Part shown: in pieces, positions 1 to 10,163 of the stretch
Position numbering within the stretch: the first letter of the stretch is position 1
Layout: each line of letters starts with the position of its first letter
DNA from: Mobiluncus massiliensis
GTDB taxonomy: Bacteria > Actinomycetota > Actinomycetes > Actinomycetales > Actinomycetaceae
Assembly (NCBI RefSeq): GCF_949769255.1
Contig: NZ_OX458329.1
Coordinates: 1,674,001 to 1,738,000, forward strand
Direction: 5' to 3'
DNA: 64,000 bases
Program-made: the position numbers and the translations under genes
The notes under the pieces: generated by a model
Seen by the model: only the letters and a program-made list of their open reading frames with translations
The model's database searches: none
Told to the model about the DNA's origin: nothing

Positions 1-64
1 AGCCGAGAGTGCAAAACTTCCCGTCCCCCCGGCCATCCCGAGCGCGATAACCTATGCTAGAGAC

Positions 65-1621
65 ATGAGTTTTGTGTTCAGCCAGACCCCGGAACCGAAT
101 CCAACTCCGGATACCGCTGTTAAGGAAGTCCTGGAAACTTCCCTGGACATCATGGCAGTTCTGGCTGCCAGTTTGGTCTGCATCCTAGCTTTACTGGTGG
201 CTTCCCAGGTAGTCGGATTTTTGTTACGTCGCTGGGGACGCAGACACCGCCTGATTAAATATCTGGAGCGTCGTTCCCGGGTGGGCGGATTTCTGACCTG
301 TGTTGCCTTGGGGGCGACTATCGGATGGCATTGGACAGTCCGCAACCCCAACGTTCCTGGTTACGATGTTATTTCGCACAGCTTGCTGATTTTCATGATC
401 ATTGCTGTGACGGTGTGGATGATTAAACTGTGCGCTGTCCTGGAGGACATGACCCGGACGCAGCTCGAGGGCGGGACGAAACCAAATCGCCTGGTGACGC
501 AGGCCCAGGTCCTGCACCGGGTTTCACAAGTTTTCTTCGGCGTTTTTGGGGCTATCGCGATTGCGTTGACGTTTCCAGAAGCGCGTGCCGCTATGGGGTC
601 GGTGCTGGCTTCTGCCGGCATTATCTCCCTGATTGCTGGTATCGCGGCACAAGGGGTGTTGGCCAATATGTTCGCTGGGCTCCAGATTGCTTTCTCCGAC
701 CCGATTCGGGTGGGTGATGTAGTCGTTGTGCAAGGCCAGCAAGGCACGATTGAAGAAATCACGCTGACGTATATTGTCATTCATCTGTGGGATGAACGCC
801 GCCTCATCCTGCCGTCCAAGAAATTCACCGAGGAACCTTTTGAGAACTGGACCAAACGGGACACCAATTTGTTGGGAATAGTGGAACTGCGTGTGGATTG
901 GCGTCTGCCGTTGGCGGCATTCCGTAACGAAGTGGACCGATTGCTCTCAGAAACGGATTTGTGGGATGGACGCACCGCCAGTGTGCAGGTCACAGATAGT
1001 TCCGAAGAAACCATGCTGGTGCGTTTGGTGGCCAGCGCCGCGAACTCCGGGGATCTGTGGGATCTCAAGTGTTTCCTTCGAGAACGCCTCATTGAGTGGA
1101 TTCAAGGCGAAGCCTCCTACGCCCTGCCACGCCGCCGCATTGAAACTGACAAAGTGACGGAAGTGCATCTCCCCGTAGATGAAATCGAGATTGAGAAACA
1201 GGCTCGCGAGCTGGCTATCGCCACAATCCGGGAAGCAAACAGCGATCGTCACACTGCGGCCGCCGCGAAACAGGAGAACGAAGCTGTCCCGACTAACCCT
1301 TACGGGGAGCCACTTTTGGATCAGTATGCCCGCAAAATTCAGGAAAGACGCCGCTCTTGGCGCTCTAAGGCGCGGCATCTGGATGAAGCCCAGAGCGAAG
1401 CTCCCGGACAGCTGCTTCCCTCCCAAGATGCCCTGCAAGATACCAAGTTGATGAGTACCACCGCCACGATGACTTGTGACCGGCTCTATTCCGGTACTCC
1501 CGATGCAGAGGAGCGCCGCAAACTTGTCACGGGACCCAAACAAACTGACCACAAGCCAACTGCTGACAGTGACAGCACAACTAAAGACAGCATCCCACCT
1601 TCTGAGGAGGCACAGAAATGA
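65..1621 (+). CDS. MscS-family mechanosensitive ion channel
   Basis: A small-conductance mechanosensitive channel of the inner membrane, expected to open under membrane tension and release solutes during osmotic downshock. The 518-residue product has hydrophobic segments at about residues 27-52, 78-98, 103-122 and 155-175. A Gly/Ala-rich pore helix follows at about 180-210 (GSVLASAGIISLIAGIAAQG), then the MscS beta domain (FSDPIRVGDVVVVQGQQGTI). Residues from about 380 onward form a long hydrophilic Lys/Glu/Ser-rich tail absent from short MscS proteins, probably cytoplasmic. The start is an ATG preceded by a weak AGAG. Its stop codon overlaps the next gene (ATGA), so the two are probably translationally coupled. 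The family assignment is firm; gating and ion preference cannot be read from sequence. Confidence 0.9.
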   Translation: MSFVFSQTPEPNPTPDTAVKEVLETSLDIMAVLAASLVCILALLVASQVVGFLLRRWGRRHRLIKYLERRSRVGGFLTCVALGATIGWHWTVRNPNVPGYDVISHSLLIFMIIAVTVWMIKLCAVLEDMTRTQLEGGTKPNRLVTQAQVLHRVSQVFFGVFGAIAIALTFPEARAAMGSVLASAGIISLIAGIAAQGVLANMFAGLQIAFSDPIRVGDVVVVQGQQGTIEEITLTYIVIHLWDERRLILPSKKFTEEPFENWTKRDTNLLGIVELRVDWRLPLAAFRNEVDRLLSETDLWDGRTASVQVTDSSEETMLVRLVASAANSGDLWDLKCFLRERLIEWIQGEASYALPRRRIETDKVTEVHLPVDEIEIEKQARELAIATIREANSDRHTAAAAKQENEAVPTNPYGEPLLDQYARKIQERRRSWRSKARHLDEAQSEAPGQLLPSQDALQDTKLMSTTATMTCDRLYSGTPDAEERRKLVTGPKQTDHKPTADSDSTTKDSIPPSEEAQK

Positions 1622-2664
1622 GCCGGAGTAAACGCTTTCGAAAAGCGACTCCCGCCCCAACCCGCTCGGCCACCCAAACTATGCCGAATCCGGATTACCT
1701 GCGGATTATTACCTGCAATTTACAGTGGGGTACCCCGGCTGAGGGCTGGCCCGATATCCAAAAGGCGAATTCAAGAACGGGAGCATTTATCCGAGGTTTG
1801 GGGGAACGCTGCCGCAGTTTGTTCAAATCGGGTTCGGTCAATACTCGCACCCAGCTGACTGAGGAAAATCTGCGACAGACTGCCCTGGTACTCAAGCGGT
1901 TGAAACCGGATATTTTGGCGTTGCAGGAAGTCGACAAAGGACAGCGACGTTCTGGCTACCTCCACCAGGCGCGCATACTGGCGCAATCTTTGCACCTGCC
2001 CTATTGGCGTATCGGAGCGTCTTACGCGGGTCAGTCCCAAGTCCTGCACCGCCGCCCTTTGGACAGCGAGTTAAAGGCGGAAAGCGGGTACGGTATCGCC
2101 CTGCTCTCCCGCTGGCCGGTGAAATCTTGGCACTTTAAACGGCTCGGCAGAGTCCGGGCCCGCATCGTGTGGGGCAGCGACCCGTGGAAGGGATTTTCTC
2201 ACGGCTTTCTCGAGGGGTTACGCGACCTTCCCGATGCTGCAAAAGGGACCGGGATTCGGTTTGGTCAGATGCGGGTGCTGTTGGCGGCCCGGTTGGCTAC
2301 TCCGCTGGGGACCGTTGCTCTAGGCACAACCCACCTCGAAATTCACCGCCCCACGGCCGCTTCTCAGCTACGGCGTGCCTGGCGTTCCCTCTACCACTTG
2401 CGTTCTGAATCATGCCTGCTAGTGGGGGATTTCAACCTGCGCGATCACCACATTGACAAAGTGCTGCAGCCTTTGCCCGCAGAACAACACCCCGAACTGC
2501 ATGCGGCGATTCCGTCGTATCCGGCAGACAAGCCGTGGATTGCCCTGGATCAGTTGCTGGGCAACGGTTGGGAGTTGGTGGGCGAACCGCGAGCTTTGCG
2601 TCTGCCCATCTCGGATCACCGGGCGGTCATCTACGATTTGCGCCCCGTAAAGGCCGCTCAATAG
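1618..2664 (+). CDS. endonuclease/exonuclease/phosphatase family protein
   Basis: A metal-dependent phosphoesterase of the DNase I-like fold, 348 residues. Visible family motifs in order are RIITCNLQWG near residue 30 (metal-site Asn), ALQEVD near 100 (metal-binding Glu), THLEIHRP near 240, LVGDFNLRDHH near 270 (catalytic Asp/Asn) and a C-terminal SDHRAVIYDL (catalytic Asp-His). No signal peptide or membrane segment is obvious, so a cytoplasmic location is likely. The ATG overlaps the MscS stop by four bases and has a strong GAGGAGG upstream. The substrate (DNA, phosphoinositide-like or another phosphodiester) cannot be deduced. The family is certain, the function is not. Confidence 0.85.
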   Translation: MSRSKRFRKATPAPTRSATQTMPNPDYLRIITCNLQWGTPAEGWPDIQKANSRTGAFIRGLGERCRSLFKSGSVNTRTQLTEENLRQTALVLKRLKPDILALQEVDKGQRRSGYLHQARILAQSLHLPYWRIGASYAGQSQVLHRRPLDSELKAESGYGIALLSRWPVKSWHFKRLGRVRARIVWGSDPWKGFSHGFLEGLRDLPDAAKGTGIRFGQMRVLLAARLATPLGTVALGTTHLEIHRPTAASQLRRAWRSLYHLRSESCLLVGDFNLRDHHIDKVLQPLPAEQHPELHAAIPSYPADKPWIALDQLLGNGWELVGEPRALRLPISDHRAVIYDLRPVKAAQ

Positions 2665-2720
2665 CCCTTTGGCATCGCAGTAGCAGCCATCGGGGAGGAA
2701 GCTCGCGAGCCCGAGCGGAT

Positions 2721-2764
2721 AAAAAGTTTCCCAGGCCGATGATGACACCAGCCTGGGAAACTTT
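2721..2764 (-). terminator. intrinsic terminator of enolase
   Basis: A perfect 14-bp inverted repeat (2723-2736 with 2751-2764) encloses a 14-base loop. On the minus strand it is followed by a run of five Ts. It lies just past the enolase stop codon and also separates enolase from the convergent plus-strand gene ending at 2664. Confidence 0.9.
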
Positions 2765-2781
2765 ATGGAAACGAAATGAAC

Positions 2782-4227
<1,446 letters not shown>

Positions 4228-4818
4228 TTACTGCTGCACCTGACCCATCATCTGCATTTGCGCGGCACGTTGCTGAATCAGCTGAATAGTTTGACTCATC
4301 CGATTCGACAGCTTCGCATTCTCTAGGTCGAAACCGGCCTGGTAAGCCTGTTCAATCTGCGCCGCCACCTGCGAATTGACCGGTGACACACCCAACTCGT
4401 GGGCGACTCCCTGATCTGTGGCGGTGGCGCACAGCAACAGTTGCATGACATCGCGAGTTTCGGGGGACATCTGTGCGGGGTTCACCTTGAACAGGTCGGT
4501 TTTAATCTCATCAAGCTGCGGGCACTGCGAGAGCAAATCCTTGCCGCCTTCGTTGAGAGTCCGCAGATAACGTAGGGCATAGATGCGTGCGGTCTGCATA
4601 TCCGGCGTGTCGTTGAGGTTAATTCCCGCTTCGGCCAGTTCTTTGGTGACCGTTCCGATTTGCGCTTCGGTGACGACCCATCCATCGCCATAGGCGGCTA
4701 CTCCTGGTTTTGCTTCGCATCCGCTCAGCAGTCCCCCCGCGAGCGCCAGCGCGGCAACGCCCGTCATCAGCTTGGTTGCGGTTTTTGTGGTTTTGGTCAC
4801 GAGGGACTGTTCCGCCAT
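4228..4818 (-). CDS. putative lipoprotein with SurA-N-like domain
   Basis: A 196-residue exported lipoprotein. Starting at the ATG at 4818 (good AAGGG upstream), a basic N-terminus is followed by a hydrophobic stretch and a lipobox LLSGC with Cys34 as the lipidated residue. The mature part is hydrophilic and helical, with VVTEAQIGTVTKELAEAGI resembling the N-terminal chaperone segment of SurA/trigger-factor-type proteins. It ends in a Gln/Met-rich tail. No PPIase domain is present. It lies 67 bases after mfd on the same strand and is probably the last gene of that transcript. A chaperone role in the cell envelope is an inference from weak similarity; the protein could simply be an uncharacterised lipoprotein. 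Confidence 0.7.
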   Translation of the reverse strand: MAEQSLVTKTTKTATKLMTGVAALALAGGLLSGCEAKPGVAAYGDGWVVTEAQIGTVTKELAEAGINLNDTPDMQTARIYALRYLRTLNEGGKDLLSQCPQLDEIKTDLFKVNPAQMSPETRDVMQLLLCATATDQGVAHELGVSPVNSQVAAQIEQAYQAGFDLENAKLSNRMSQTIQLIQQRAAQMQMMGQVQQ

Positions 4819-4885
4819 CGTTTTTCCCTTCAATAGTCCGGCCCAACGTTCCCATCTTAGCTTTTCTTTGACTGGGGAGGGAATT

Positions 4886-7800
4886 TTAAACCAGGGGTTT
4901 GATGACGCCTCGAATGACTTTCTGTACCCATTCCATGAGCTCCAGGTCTACAATCTGAGTTTCGCTCAACCCATTTTTCCTGGTTGGGGCGGGTATGAAT
5001 AATTCGCGCGTAGTCAGTTTCAGCCGCGCCCCCGGATACAGGCGCTGCAGACGTGCCATCTGCGAATCTGCCAACTCAACGGGAGCAAAGCGAATGAATT
5101 TACCCAAGACCTTGATTTCCTGCACCTTTTGAGTCCGCGCCAGGTTACGCAGTTTCGCGACTGCCCCCAAACGTTCAAACGGTTGCGGAGGTCGTCCGTA
5201 GCGGTCGGTCATTTCCTCCAGTAACTGGTCAATCTCCTCATCAGTAGTAGCCGAGGACAGACGCGTATAGGCATCGAGACGCAGCGACTGCACATCCAGA
5301 TAGTCTTCGGGAATGTAGGCATCTATGGGCAGCTCAATAGACACACTAGTGTCTTCTGGGGCTTCCTGGCCTTTATAGGCCGCTACCGCCTCGCCCACCA
5401 TGCGAACATACAGGTCAAAACCGACTCCGGCGATGTGGCCGGACTGTTCGCCACCCAACAGGTTGCCGGCCCCGCGAATTTCCAGGTCTTTCGTAGCTAT
5501 GGCCATCCCAGACCCCAGCCCGGTGTTGGTTCCAATCGTTTTCAGTCTCTCAAAAGCCGTTTCGTTCATAGTAATGCCGGGCGGATAGAGGAAGTAAGCG
5601 TAGCCTCGTTCCCGCCCGCGGCCGACTCGTCCGCGGAGCTGATGCAGCTGGGACAGACCAAAGCGATCCGCACGGTCCACGATGATTGTGTTGGCACTGG
5701 TCACATCCAACCCGTTTTCGACAATAGTTGTGGACACCAGCACATCGAATTCTTGGTTCCAGAAATCCACCATGACCGATTCCAGCTGTTTTTCCGACAT
5801 TTGACCGTGGCCCACCCGAATCCGCGCTTCGGGCACCAGCTCGGCGAGGTGAGCGGCAACCTTATTGATGGATTGCACGCGATTATGCACGAAAAATACC
5901 TGGCCGTCACGCAAAAGTTCGCGCCGGATAGCGGCCGCAACCTGCTTATCCGAGTAGGCTCCCACGTAGGTCAATACCGGGTGGCGGTCCTCCGGAGGGG
6001 TGGTGAGGGTGCTCATGCCACGAATGCCGGTGATTGCCATTTCCAGGGTGCGCGGAATCGGGGTGGCGCTCATGGTCAAAACGTCAACGTTAGCACGCAA
6101 AGCCTTGAGTGCTTCCTTGTGCTCCACCCCGAAACGTTGTTCTTCATCAATCACCACCAGACCCAGGTCTTTAAACCGGACATTGCCCGACAGCAGGGCG
6201 TGGGTTCCGATTACGACTTCGATGGAGCCGTCTTTCAACCCGGCTTTAATCCGAGTGGCCTCTTTGGCAGTAGTAAAGCGCGACAACGCCGCTACCGTCA
6301 CCGGGAACCCCGCAAAACGGTTCGTAAACGTTTCCGCATGCTGGCTGACCAGTAGGGTTGTCGGAGCTAGAATTGCCACCTGCTTGCCGTCCTGAACAGC
6401 TTTAAAGGCCGCGCGGACTGCAATTTCGGTTTTTCCGTAACCCACGTCGCCGCAAACCAGCCTATCCATCGGAACGGTTTGTTCCATGTCGTGCTTGACT
6501 TCATCAATAACCGTGAGCTGGTCGGGAGTCTCCACGAACTCGAAACTATCTTCCAACTCGCGCTGCCAGGGGGTATCCGGGCTGAAGGCATACCCGGTGG
6601 TGGCTTGGCGAATAGCGTAGAGACGCACCAGTTCGCGAGCGATTTCTTTCACTGCTTTCCGGGCTCTGGACTTGGTTTTTGCCCAATCTGCCCCGCCCAT
6701 CTTTGACAGCGCCGGGGATTCTCCGCCCACATACTTCGAGAGCAAGTCCAGGGAATCGGTAGGCACCCAGAGCTGATCAGCGGGCCCGTTGCGTTTGCTG
6801 GGGGCGTATTCCAAAACCACGTACTCTTTCGAGGTGGTTTCTCGACCTCGTCCCATGGTGCGCTTCGCCAGTTTTACAAAGCGTCCGATGCCGTGGTGCA
6901 GGTGAACCACGTAGTCTCCCTGGTTCAACGTAAGAGGGTCAATAGCTTTGCGTCGTCTGGCGGGAAGGTTTGCCTTGTCGGAGGCATGGCGGGACTTCTT
7001 TTTGCCCAAGACCTGTGCCTCGCCCACCACCAAAAGTTGCGTTGCGGGGACCTGGTACCCCTCGTCCAGGGGCGCCACCGTAATCTGTACCGCGCCGCTG
7101 CTCGGCGCTGTGGCATCCGCAACCACCTTCGCCGGGACATCTGCCTCGCTGAGGACATCCCGCAGACGGCTCGCCATCCCCCTACCTGTCGTAGTAATCA
7201 CGACATTCCAGTTTTGTGACACCAAATCGCCGATTGTACCAATCAGTCCAGTTTCTCCGGCGGGAGGCTCCATCACGATTTGCGCCCCCACGTTTTGAGC
7301 GTTTTCGCCTACCGCAAAAGGAGAGACGAACACGGTTTCCATACTCGCCTCTCGGGCGGCGGCATGGAGCTGTTCCAAGGTCAGAAATGAAGCCTGTTCA
7401 ATCTCCAGGGGCACTTCCCCACCACCCGCGGCCGCTGACCAGGAAGCCGCCAGGAACTCTTGGGTCGTTTCCACCAGTTCTTTCGCACGCGCTTCCAAAC
7501 GGGGACGATCGGTTGCCACCAGACGAGCTCCGGGCGGCAGCAGAGAAAACAGGGGCACCATTTCCGCCCCCAGCAGTGGACTCAAAGATTCCAAGCCTTC
7601 GCCGTACTTACCCTCGGCTGCGAGATTCAGTATTTCGCCAGCTTGAGGCATTTGGTCGGCCAGGCTGGCAGCCCGCTCTCGCGCCGCATCATCGAGGAGC
7701 AGTTCGCGGCAGGCCGGGGCGACCAGCTCCCGGATGTCGCCACCAAAAGTTCGCTGATCCGTTGCCGTAAACGCCCGGATGGTGTCTACCTCGTCGCCAA

Positions 7801-8383
7801 ACAGTTCGATACGCACAGGATGGGGGGCGGTGGGAGAAAAAACGTCAATCAGACCCCCACGCACCGCAAACTGACCGCGCGTTCCGACCATATCAACCCG
7901 TTCGTAACCCAAACGCAACAGGTCCGCAGCCATGGTGTCACGCTCATAAGTGTCTCCCACCTGCACCGTAAACAGGGGATAGTCAGCGATATGCGCGTTC
8001 ACCGGGGCTAGAGCGGCTCGCATAGGCATGACCAGAAAATGCACCGCATCTGACGGATGTGGATGTGTCACCCGATGCAAAGCCCAAATCCGGCGCGCCA
8101 TCGTGTCTGCCCGGGGGGAAAGCCTCTCGTGCGGCAAGGTTTCCCAGTCGGGAAACAGCTCCACTCCCGTAGTGTAGGCTCCCAGTTCACGTGCCAATTG
8201 GGTGGCGGCACGGGTACTCGGCGCGAGGACCACGGTTAGACCTTCGCGACCACCTGGTAAACCCGCAATGAGCGGGGCATAAAACCCGGGTGGCGCCACG
8301 TATTCGCACGCCAATTCCGCCGCATCAGGCTCCAGGCCTGCCAAAGCAGCCCCGGTCGCCTCCAGTAAACCGTGCAAACTCAT
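4886..8383 (-). CDS. mfd: transcription-repair coupling factor Mfd
   Basis: Mfd is an ATP-dependent DNA translocase that removes RNA polymerase stalled at lesions and recruits UvrA. The 1165 residues match the full family length. In order: a UvrB-like N-terminal module (about 1-350), the RNA polymerase-interacting domain (GDYVVHLHHGIGRF, about 490), and the RecG-like translocase with Walker A GDVGYGKTEIAVRAAF, DEEQRFGVEHKEAL as the DEXQ box, TMSATPIPRTLEMA and FFVHNRVQSI. The translocation motif LRGRVGRGRERGYAY and a C-terminal TRCF domain follow. The ATG start is supported. The gene follows pth by 51 bases on the same strand. Confidence 0.98.
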   Translation of the reverse strand: MSLHGLLEATGAALAGLEPDAAELACEYVAPPGFYAPLIAGLPGGREGLTVVLAPSTRAATQLARELGAYTTGVELFPDWETLPHERLSPRADTMARRIWALHRVTHPHPSDAVHFLVMPMRAALAPVNAHIADYPLFTVQVGDTYERDTMAADLLRLGYERVDMVGTRGQFAVRGGLIDVFSPTAPHPVRIELFGDEVDTIRAFTATDQRTFGGDIRELVAPACRELLLDDAARERAASLADQMPQAGEILNLAAEGKYGEGLESLSPLLGAEMVPLFSLLPPGARLVATDRPRLEARAKELVETTQEFLAASWSAAAGGGEVPLEIEQASFLTLEQLHAAAREASMETVFVSPFAVGENAQNVGAQIVMEPPAGETGLIGTIGDLVSQNWNVVITTTGRGMASRLRDVLSEADVPAKVVADATAPSSGAVQITVAPLDEGYQVPATQLLVVGEAQVLGKKKSRHASDKANLPARRRKAIDPLTLNQGDYVVHLHHGIGRFVKLAKRTMGRGRETTSKEYVVLEYAPSKRNGPADQLWVPTDSLDLLSKYVGGESPALSKMGGADWAKTKSRARKAVKEIARELVRLYAIRQATTGYAFSPDTPWQRELEDSFEFVETPDQLTVIDEVKHDMEQTVPMDRLVCGDVGYGKTEIAVRAAFKAVQDGKQVAILAPTTLLVSQHAETFTNRFAGFPVTVAALSRFTTAKEATRIKAGLKDGSIEVVIGTHALLSGNVRFKDLGLVVIDEEQRFGVEHKEALKALRANVDVLTMSATPIPRTLEMAITGIRGMSTLTTPPEDRHPVLTYVGAYSDKQVAAAIRRELLRDGQVFFVHNRVQSINKVAAHLAELVPEARIRVGHGQMSEKQLESVMVDFWNQEFDVLVSTTIVENGLDVTSANTIIVDRADRFGLSQLHQLRGRVGRGRERGYAYFLYPPGITMNETAFERLKTIGTNTGLGSGMAIATKDLEIRGAGNLLGGEQSGHIAGVGFDLYVRMVGEAVAAYKGQEAPEDTSVSIELPIDAYIPEDYLDVQSLRLDAYTRLSSATTDEEIDQLLEEMTDRYGRPPQPFERLGAVAKLRNLARTQKVQEIKVLGKFIRFAPVELADSQMARLQRLYPGARLKLTTRELFIPAPTRKNGLSETQIVDLELMEWVQKVIRGVIKPLV

Positions 8384-8434
8384 GAATGAACCTGACCCCC
8401 TCAGCTCAGACCAGACTTGGGAACGCGCCGACCC

Positions 8435-9103
8435 TTACTTGGGGTTGCCCAAATGTAACCTGGCTTGAGCTTTCGCCAGTCCGTTTTCCGCAATATCCGT
8501 CACACATTGTACCGCTCGGTCCAAAACCTCATCGAGGATACTTTGCTGTGACTTCGGGATACGTCCTAATACCCAGTTGATGACGTCAGAACCCCCGCCA
8601 GGCATTTTGACCGGACGCCCGATACCGATGCGTAAACGCGCAAAATCTTTTGTACCCAAAGACTTTTGGATGGATTTCAACCCGTTGTGCCCGCCATCGC
8701 TGCCGCCAACTTTCAGCTTTGCGTAACCCATTTCGAGGTCTAACTCATCATGAACCACCAGCAGGCGCTCGGAGCCAAGCCGGTAGTAATCCAGCAGTTC
8801 TTTCACCCCCGAACCGGATTCGTTCATGAACGAGCCGGTGTGAGCCACGATAATCTTGGGGGCATCGACCCCGTAGCCCAAGCTCACTGTCGCCACGCGT
8901 GCCACCACTCCCGCACGCGCCAGAGACTGATTCCGATACGTTTGTCCAGATTGCTGTACGAAGCGATCAGTCACCATGTATCCGCAGTTGTGCCGGGTTC
9001 CGGCATATTTTTCACCGGGATTGCCGAGCCCCACCACGAGCCAGGTTCCCTCCTCGTCTACCAGACGAGAAGGATCCAAACGTGGTTCGTGAGTGGGGCT
9101 CAT
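8435..9103 (-). CDS. pth: peptidyl-tRNA hydrolase
   Basis: Pth hydrolyses the ester bond of peptidyl-tRNAs released from stalled ribosomes, recycling tRNA. From the ATG at 9103 the protein is 222 residues. It shows WLVVGLGNPGEKYAGTRHN with the catalytic His, a modified FMNESG motif, HDELDLEMG and GGHNGLKSI. An upstream in-frame TTG would add five residues but lacks support. The gene sits 32 bases after rplY, a pairing common in Actinobacteria, and 51 bases before mfd, so the three are probably one transcription unit. Confidence 0.96.
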   Translation of the reverse strand: MSPTHEPRLDPSRLVDEEGTWLVVGLGNPGEKYAGTRHNCGYMVTDRFVQQSGQTYRNQSLARAGVVARVATVSLGYGVDAPKIIVAHTGSFMNESGSGVKELLDYYRLGSERLLVVHDELDLEMGYAKLKVGGSDGGHNGLKSIQKSLGTKDFARLRIGIGRPVKMPGGGSDVINWVLGRIPKSQQSILDEVLDRAVQCVTDIAENGLAKAQARLHLGNPK

Positions 9104-9135
9104 CAGCAATCCAAGCAAGTATCAGAAAACCGCTA

Positions 9136-9762
9136 CTACTCAGCGGATTCTTCGGTTTCTTCCGCAGCCTCAGCCCCGGCAGATTCTTCTTCCGCCGCCG
9201 GCGCCTCAGGAATTTCAACTTCCTGCGGAGCGGCGACGCTCAAGACAATCGCTTCCGGATCGGTCTTGGCTTCCACGCCCTCAGGCAGCTTGATGTCGGC
9301 TACGCTCAACACTACACCGTCTTCCAAGCCATCCACGTTGACCTCGATCTTTTCCGGAATCGCAATAACCGGAGCGAAAATTTCCATGTTCAACAAGTCT
9401 TGGTTGGCAACCAAACCGGCCATAGGCTCGCCGATGATTTCGATAGGCACTTCCACGTCCACCTTTTCATCGGCCTTCACCAGCAGCAGGTCCATGTGCA
9501 TAATCTGGCGCTTTACCGGATGGCGCTGAATGTCCTTGACCAGGACCATCGCCGGGTCTTTCAGTCCCTTCAGGGAAATAACGGCGTTCGCGTTGTCCTT
9601 CACCAGCAGGAAAGTGTCGTGGTAGGGCAGCAGCAAGTGCACCGGATCGGTGCCGTGACCGTAGAGAACTGCCGGAATCTTGTCGGCGACCCGAGCGCGG
9701 CGAGCAAAGCCCTTACCGAAATCCGTGCGCTGTTCGACTTGCAAAGTGGGGTTATCAGCCAT
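9136..9762 (-). CDS. rplY: 50S ribosomal protein L25/general stress protein Ctc
   Basis: L25 binds 5S rRNA in the large subunit; the long form carries an extra TL5/Ctc domain. The 208-residue product begins MADNPTLQVEQRTDFGKG, with the 5S-binding N-terminal domain to about residue 95. The beta-rich Ctc domain follows to about 185, then a Glu/Ala-rich acidic tail. I chose the ATG at 9762 because GGAGG lies at ideal spacing and homologues begin here. The open frame extends 61 codons further up without homology. It heads the rplY-pth-mfd group behind a roughly 260-base leader with terminator-like structure (separate entry). Confidence 0.95.
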   Translation of the reverse strand: MADNPTLQVEQRTDFGKGFARRARVADKIPAVLYGHGTDPVHLLLPYHDTFLLVKDNANAVISLKGLKDPAMVLVKDIQRHPVKRQIMHMDLLLVKADEKVDVEVPIEIIGEPMAGLVANQDLLNMEIFAPVIAIPEKIEVNVDGLEDGVVLSVADIKLPEGVEAKTDPEAIVLSVAAPQEVEIPEAPAAEEESAGAEAAEETEESAE

Positions 9763-10022
9763 GTTTTGTATCCTCCAAAATATGTAATCAGTTTGTGTTT
9801 TCCCGGGAGGACCGCGGAATTCTGTTGCAGGACTGCCTTTCCGAAGTATCGTTGCTCCCCTCACGGGTGAGCAGACGACTCCGTATTCCTGCCGTGAGGC
9901 AGAAAAACCCGCCATGCTCAAAAAGCAAAAGCGGGCGAAGGGCATCCAGCAAAGTTACCGGGCCGCGTCGATAACGGTTCACGCCGCGGAATAACCGCCA
10001 CGTTCCCCCTCGCCGAGGCAAC
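9763..10022 (-). promoter_or_regulatory. long structured 5' leader of rplY
   Basis: About 260 bases separate the predicted transcription start from the rplY start codon, with no supported gene. Reading the minus strand, the leader holds a terminator-like hairpin (9903-9935) and two short hairpins close to it, CTGCC/GGCAG and CTCAC/GTGAG, around 9858-9902. The long leader of a ribosomal protein gene with a terminator inside it suggests attenuation or autoregulation. That is an inference; no known leader family was recognised. Confidence 0.5.
9903..9935 (-). terminator. possible attenuator hairpin in the rplY leader
   Basis: CCCGC (9908-9912) pairs with GCGGG (9931-9935), with an inner TGCT/AGCA pairing, and five Ts follow on the minus strand. 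No minus-strand gene lies upstream to need a terminator here (the neighbour at 10164 runs the other way). It therefore more probably acts as a conditional terminator within the rplY leader. Confidence 0.5.
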
Positions 10023-10028
10023 CCGACA

Positions 10029-10058
10029 ATAATAGCGAAAACACCGCAATTTTGCTAA
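10029..10058 (-). promoter_or_regulatory. candidate promoter of rplY
   Basis: On the minus strand a -35 box TTAGCA (10053-10058) and a -10 box TATTAT (10029-10034) are separated by 18 bases. They match the sigma-70 consensus at four and five of six positions. Transcription would begin near 10022, about 260 bases before the start codon. Confidence 0.45.
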
Positions 10059-10103
10059 TTTGTGAAAACACTAACCTCCCCCATTTCTCGCTGGTCAAAT
10101 AGT

Positions 10104-10117
10104 AATCTGGCCAGATT
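10104..10117. promoter_or_regulatory. perfect palindrome upstream of nitroreductase
   Basis: AATCTGGCCAGATT is a perfect 14-bp palindrome, 46 bases before the nitroreductase start and upstream of the divergent rplY promoter candidate. Its symmetry and position suit a binding site for a dimeric repressor. The regulator is unknown. Confidence 0.4.
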
Positions 10118-10163
10118 CAATATTTGGGGATACCTAAAGGTAAAAACGTGAAACAATAGGTTT

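Noticed and set aside
5435..6355. A 306-codon open frame on the plus strand
   Set aside because: It lies wholly inside mfd on the other strand, with no ribosome site and no recognisable domain; it is a shadow of a strongly supported gene.
9788..10021. A 77-codon frame within the rplY leader
   Set aside because: It has no domain and no convincing ribosome site, and it crosses the predicted leader hairpin. A short leader peptide cannot be ruled out but is unsupported.
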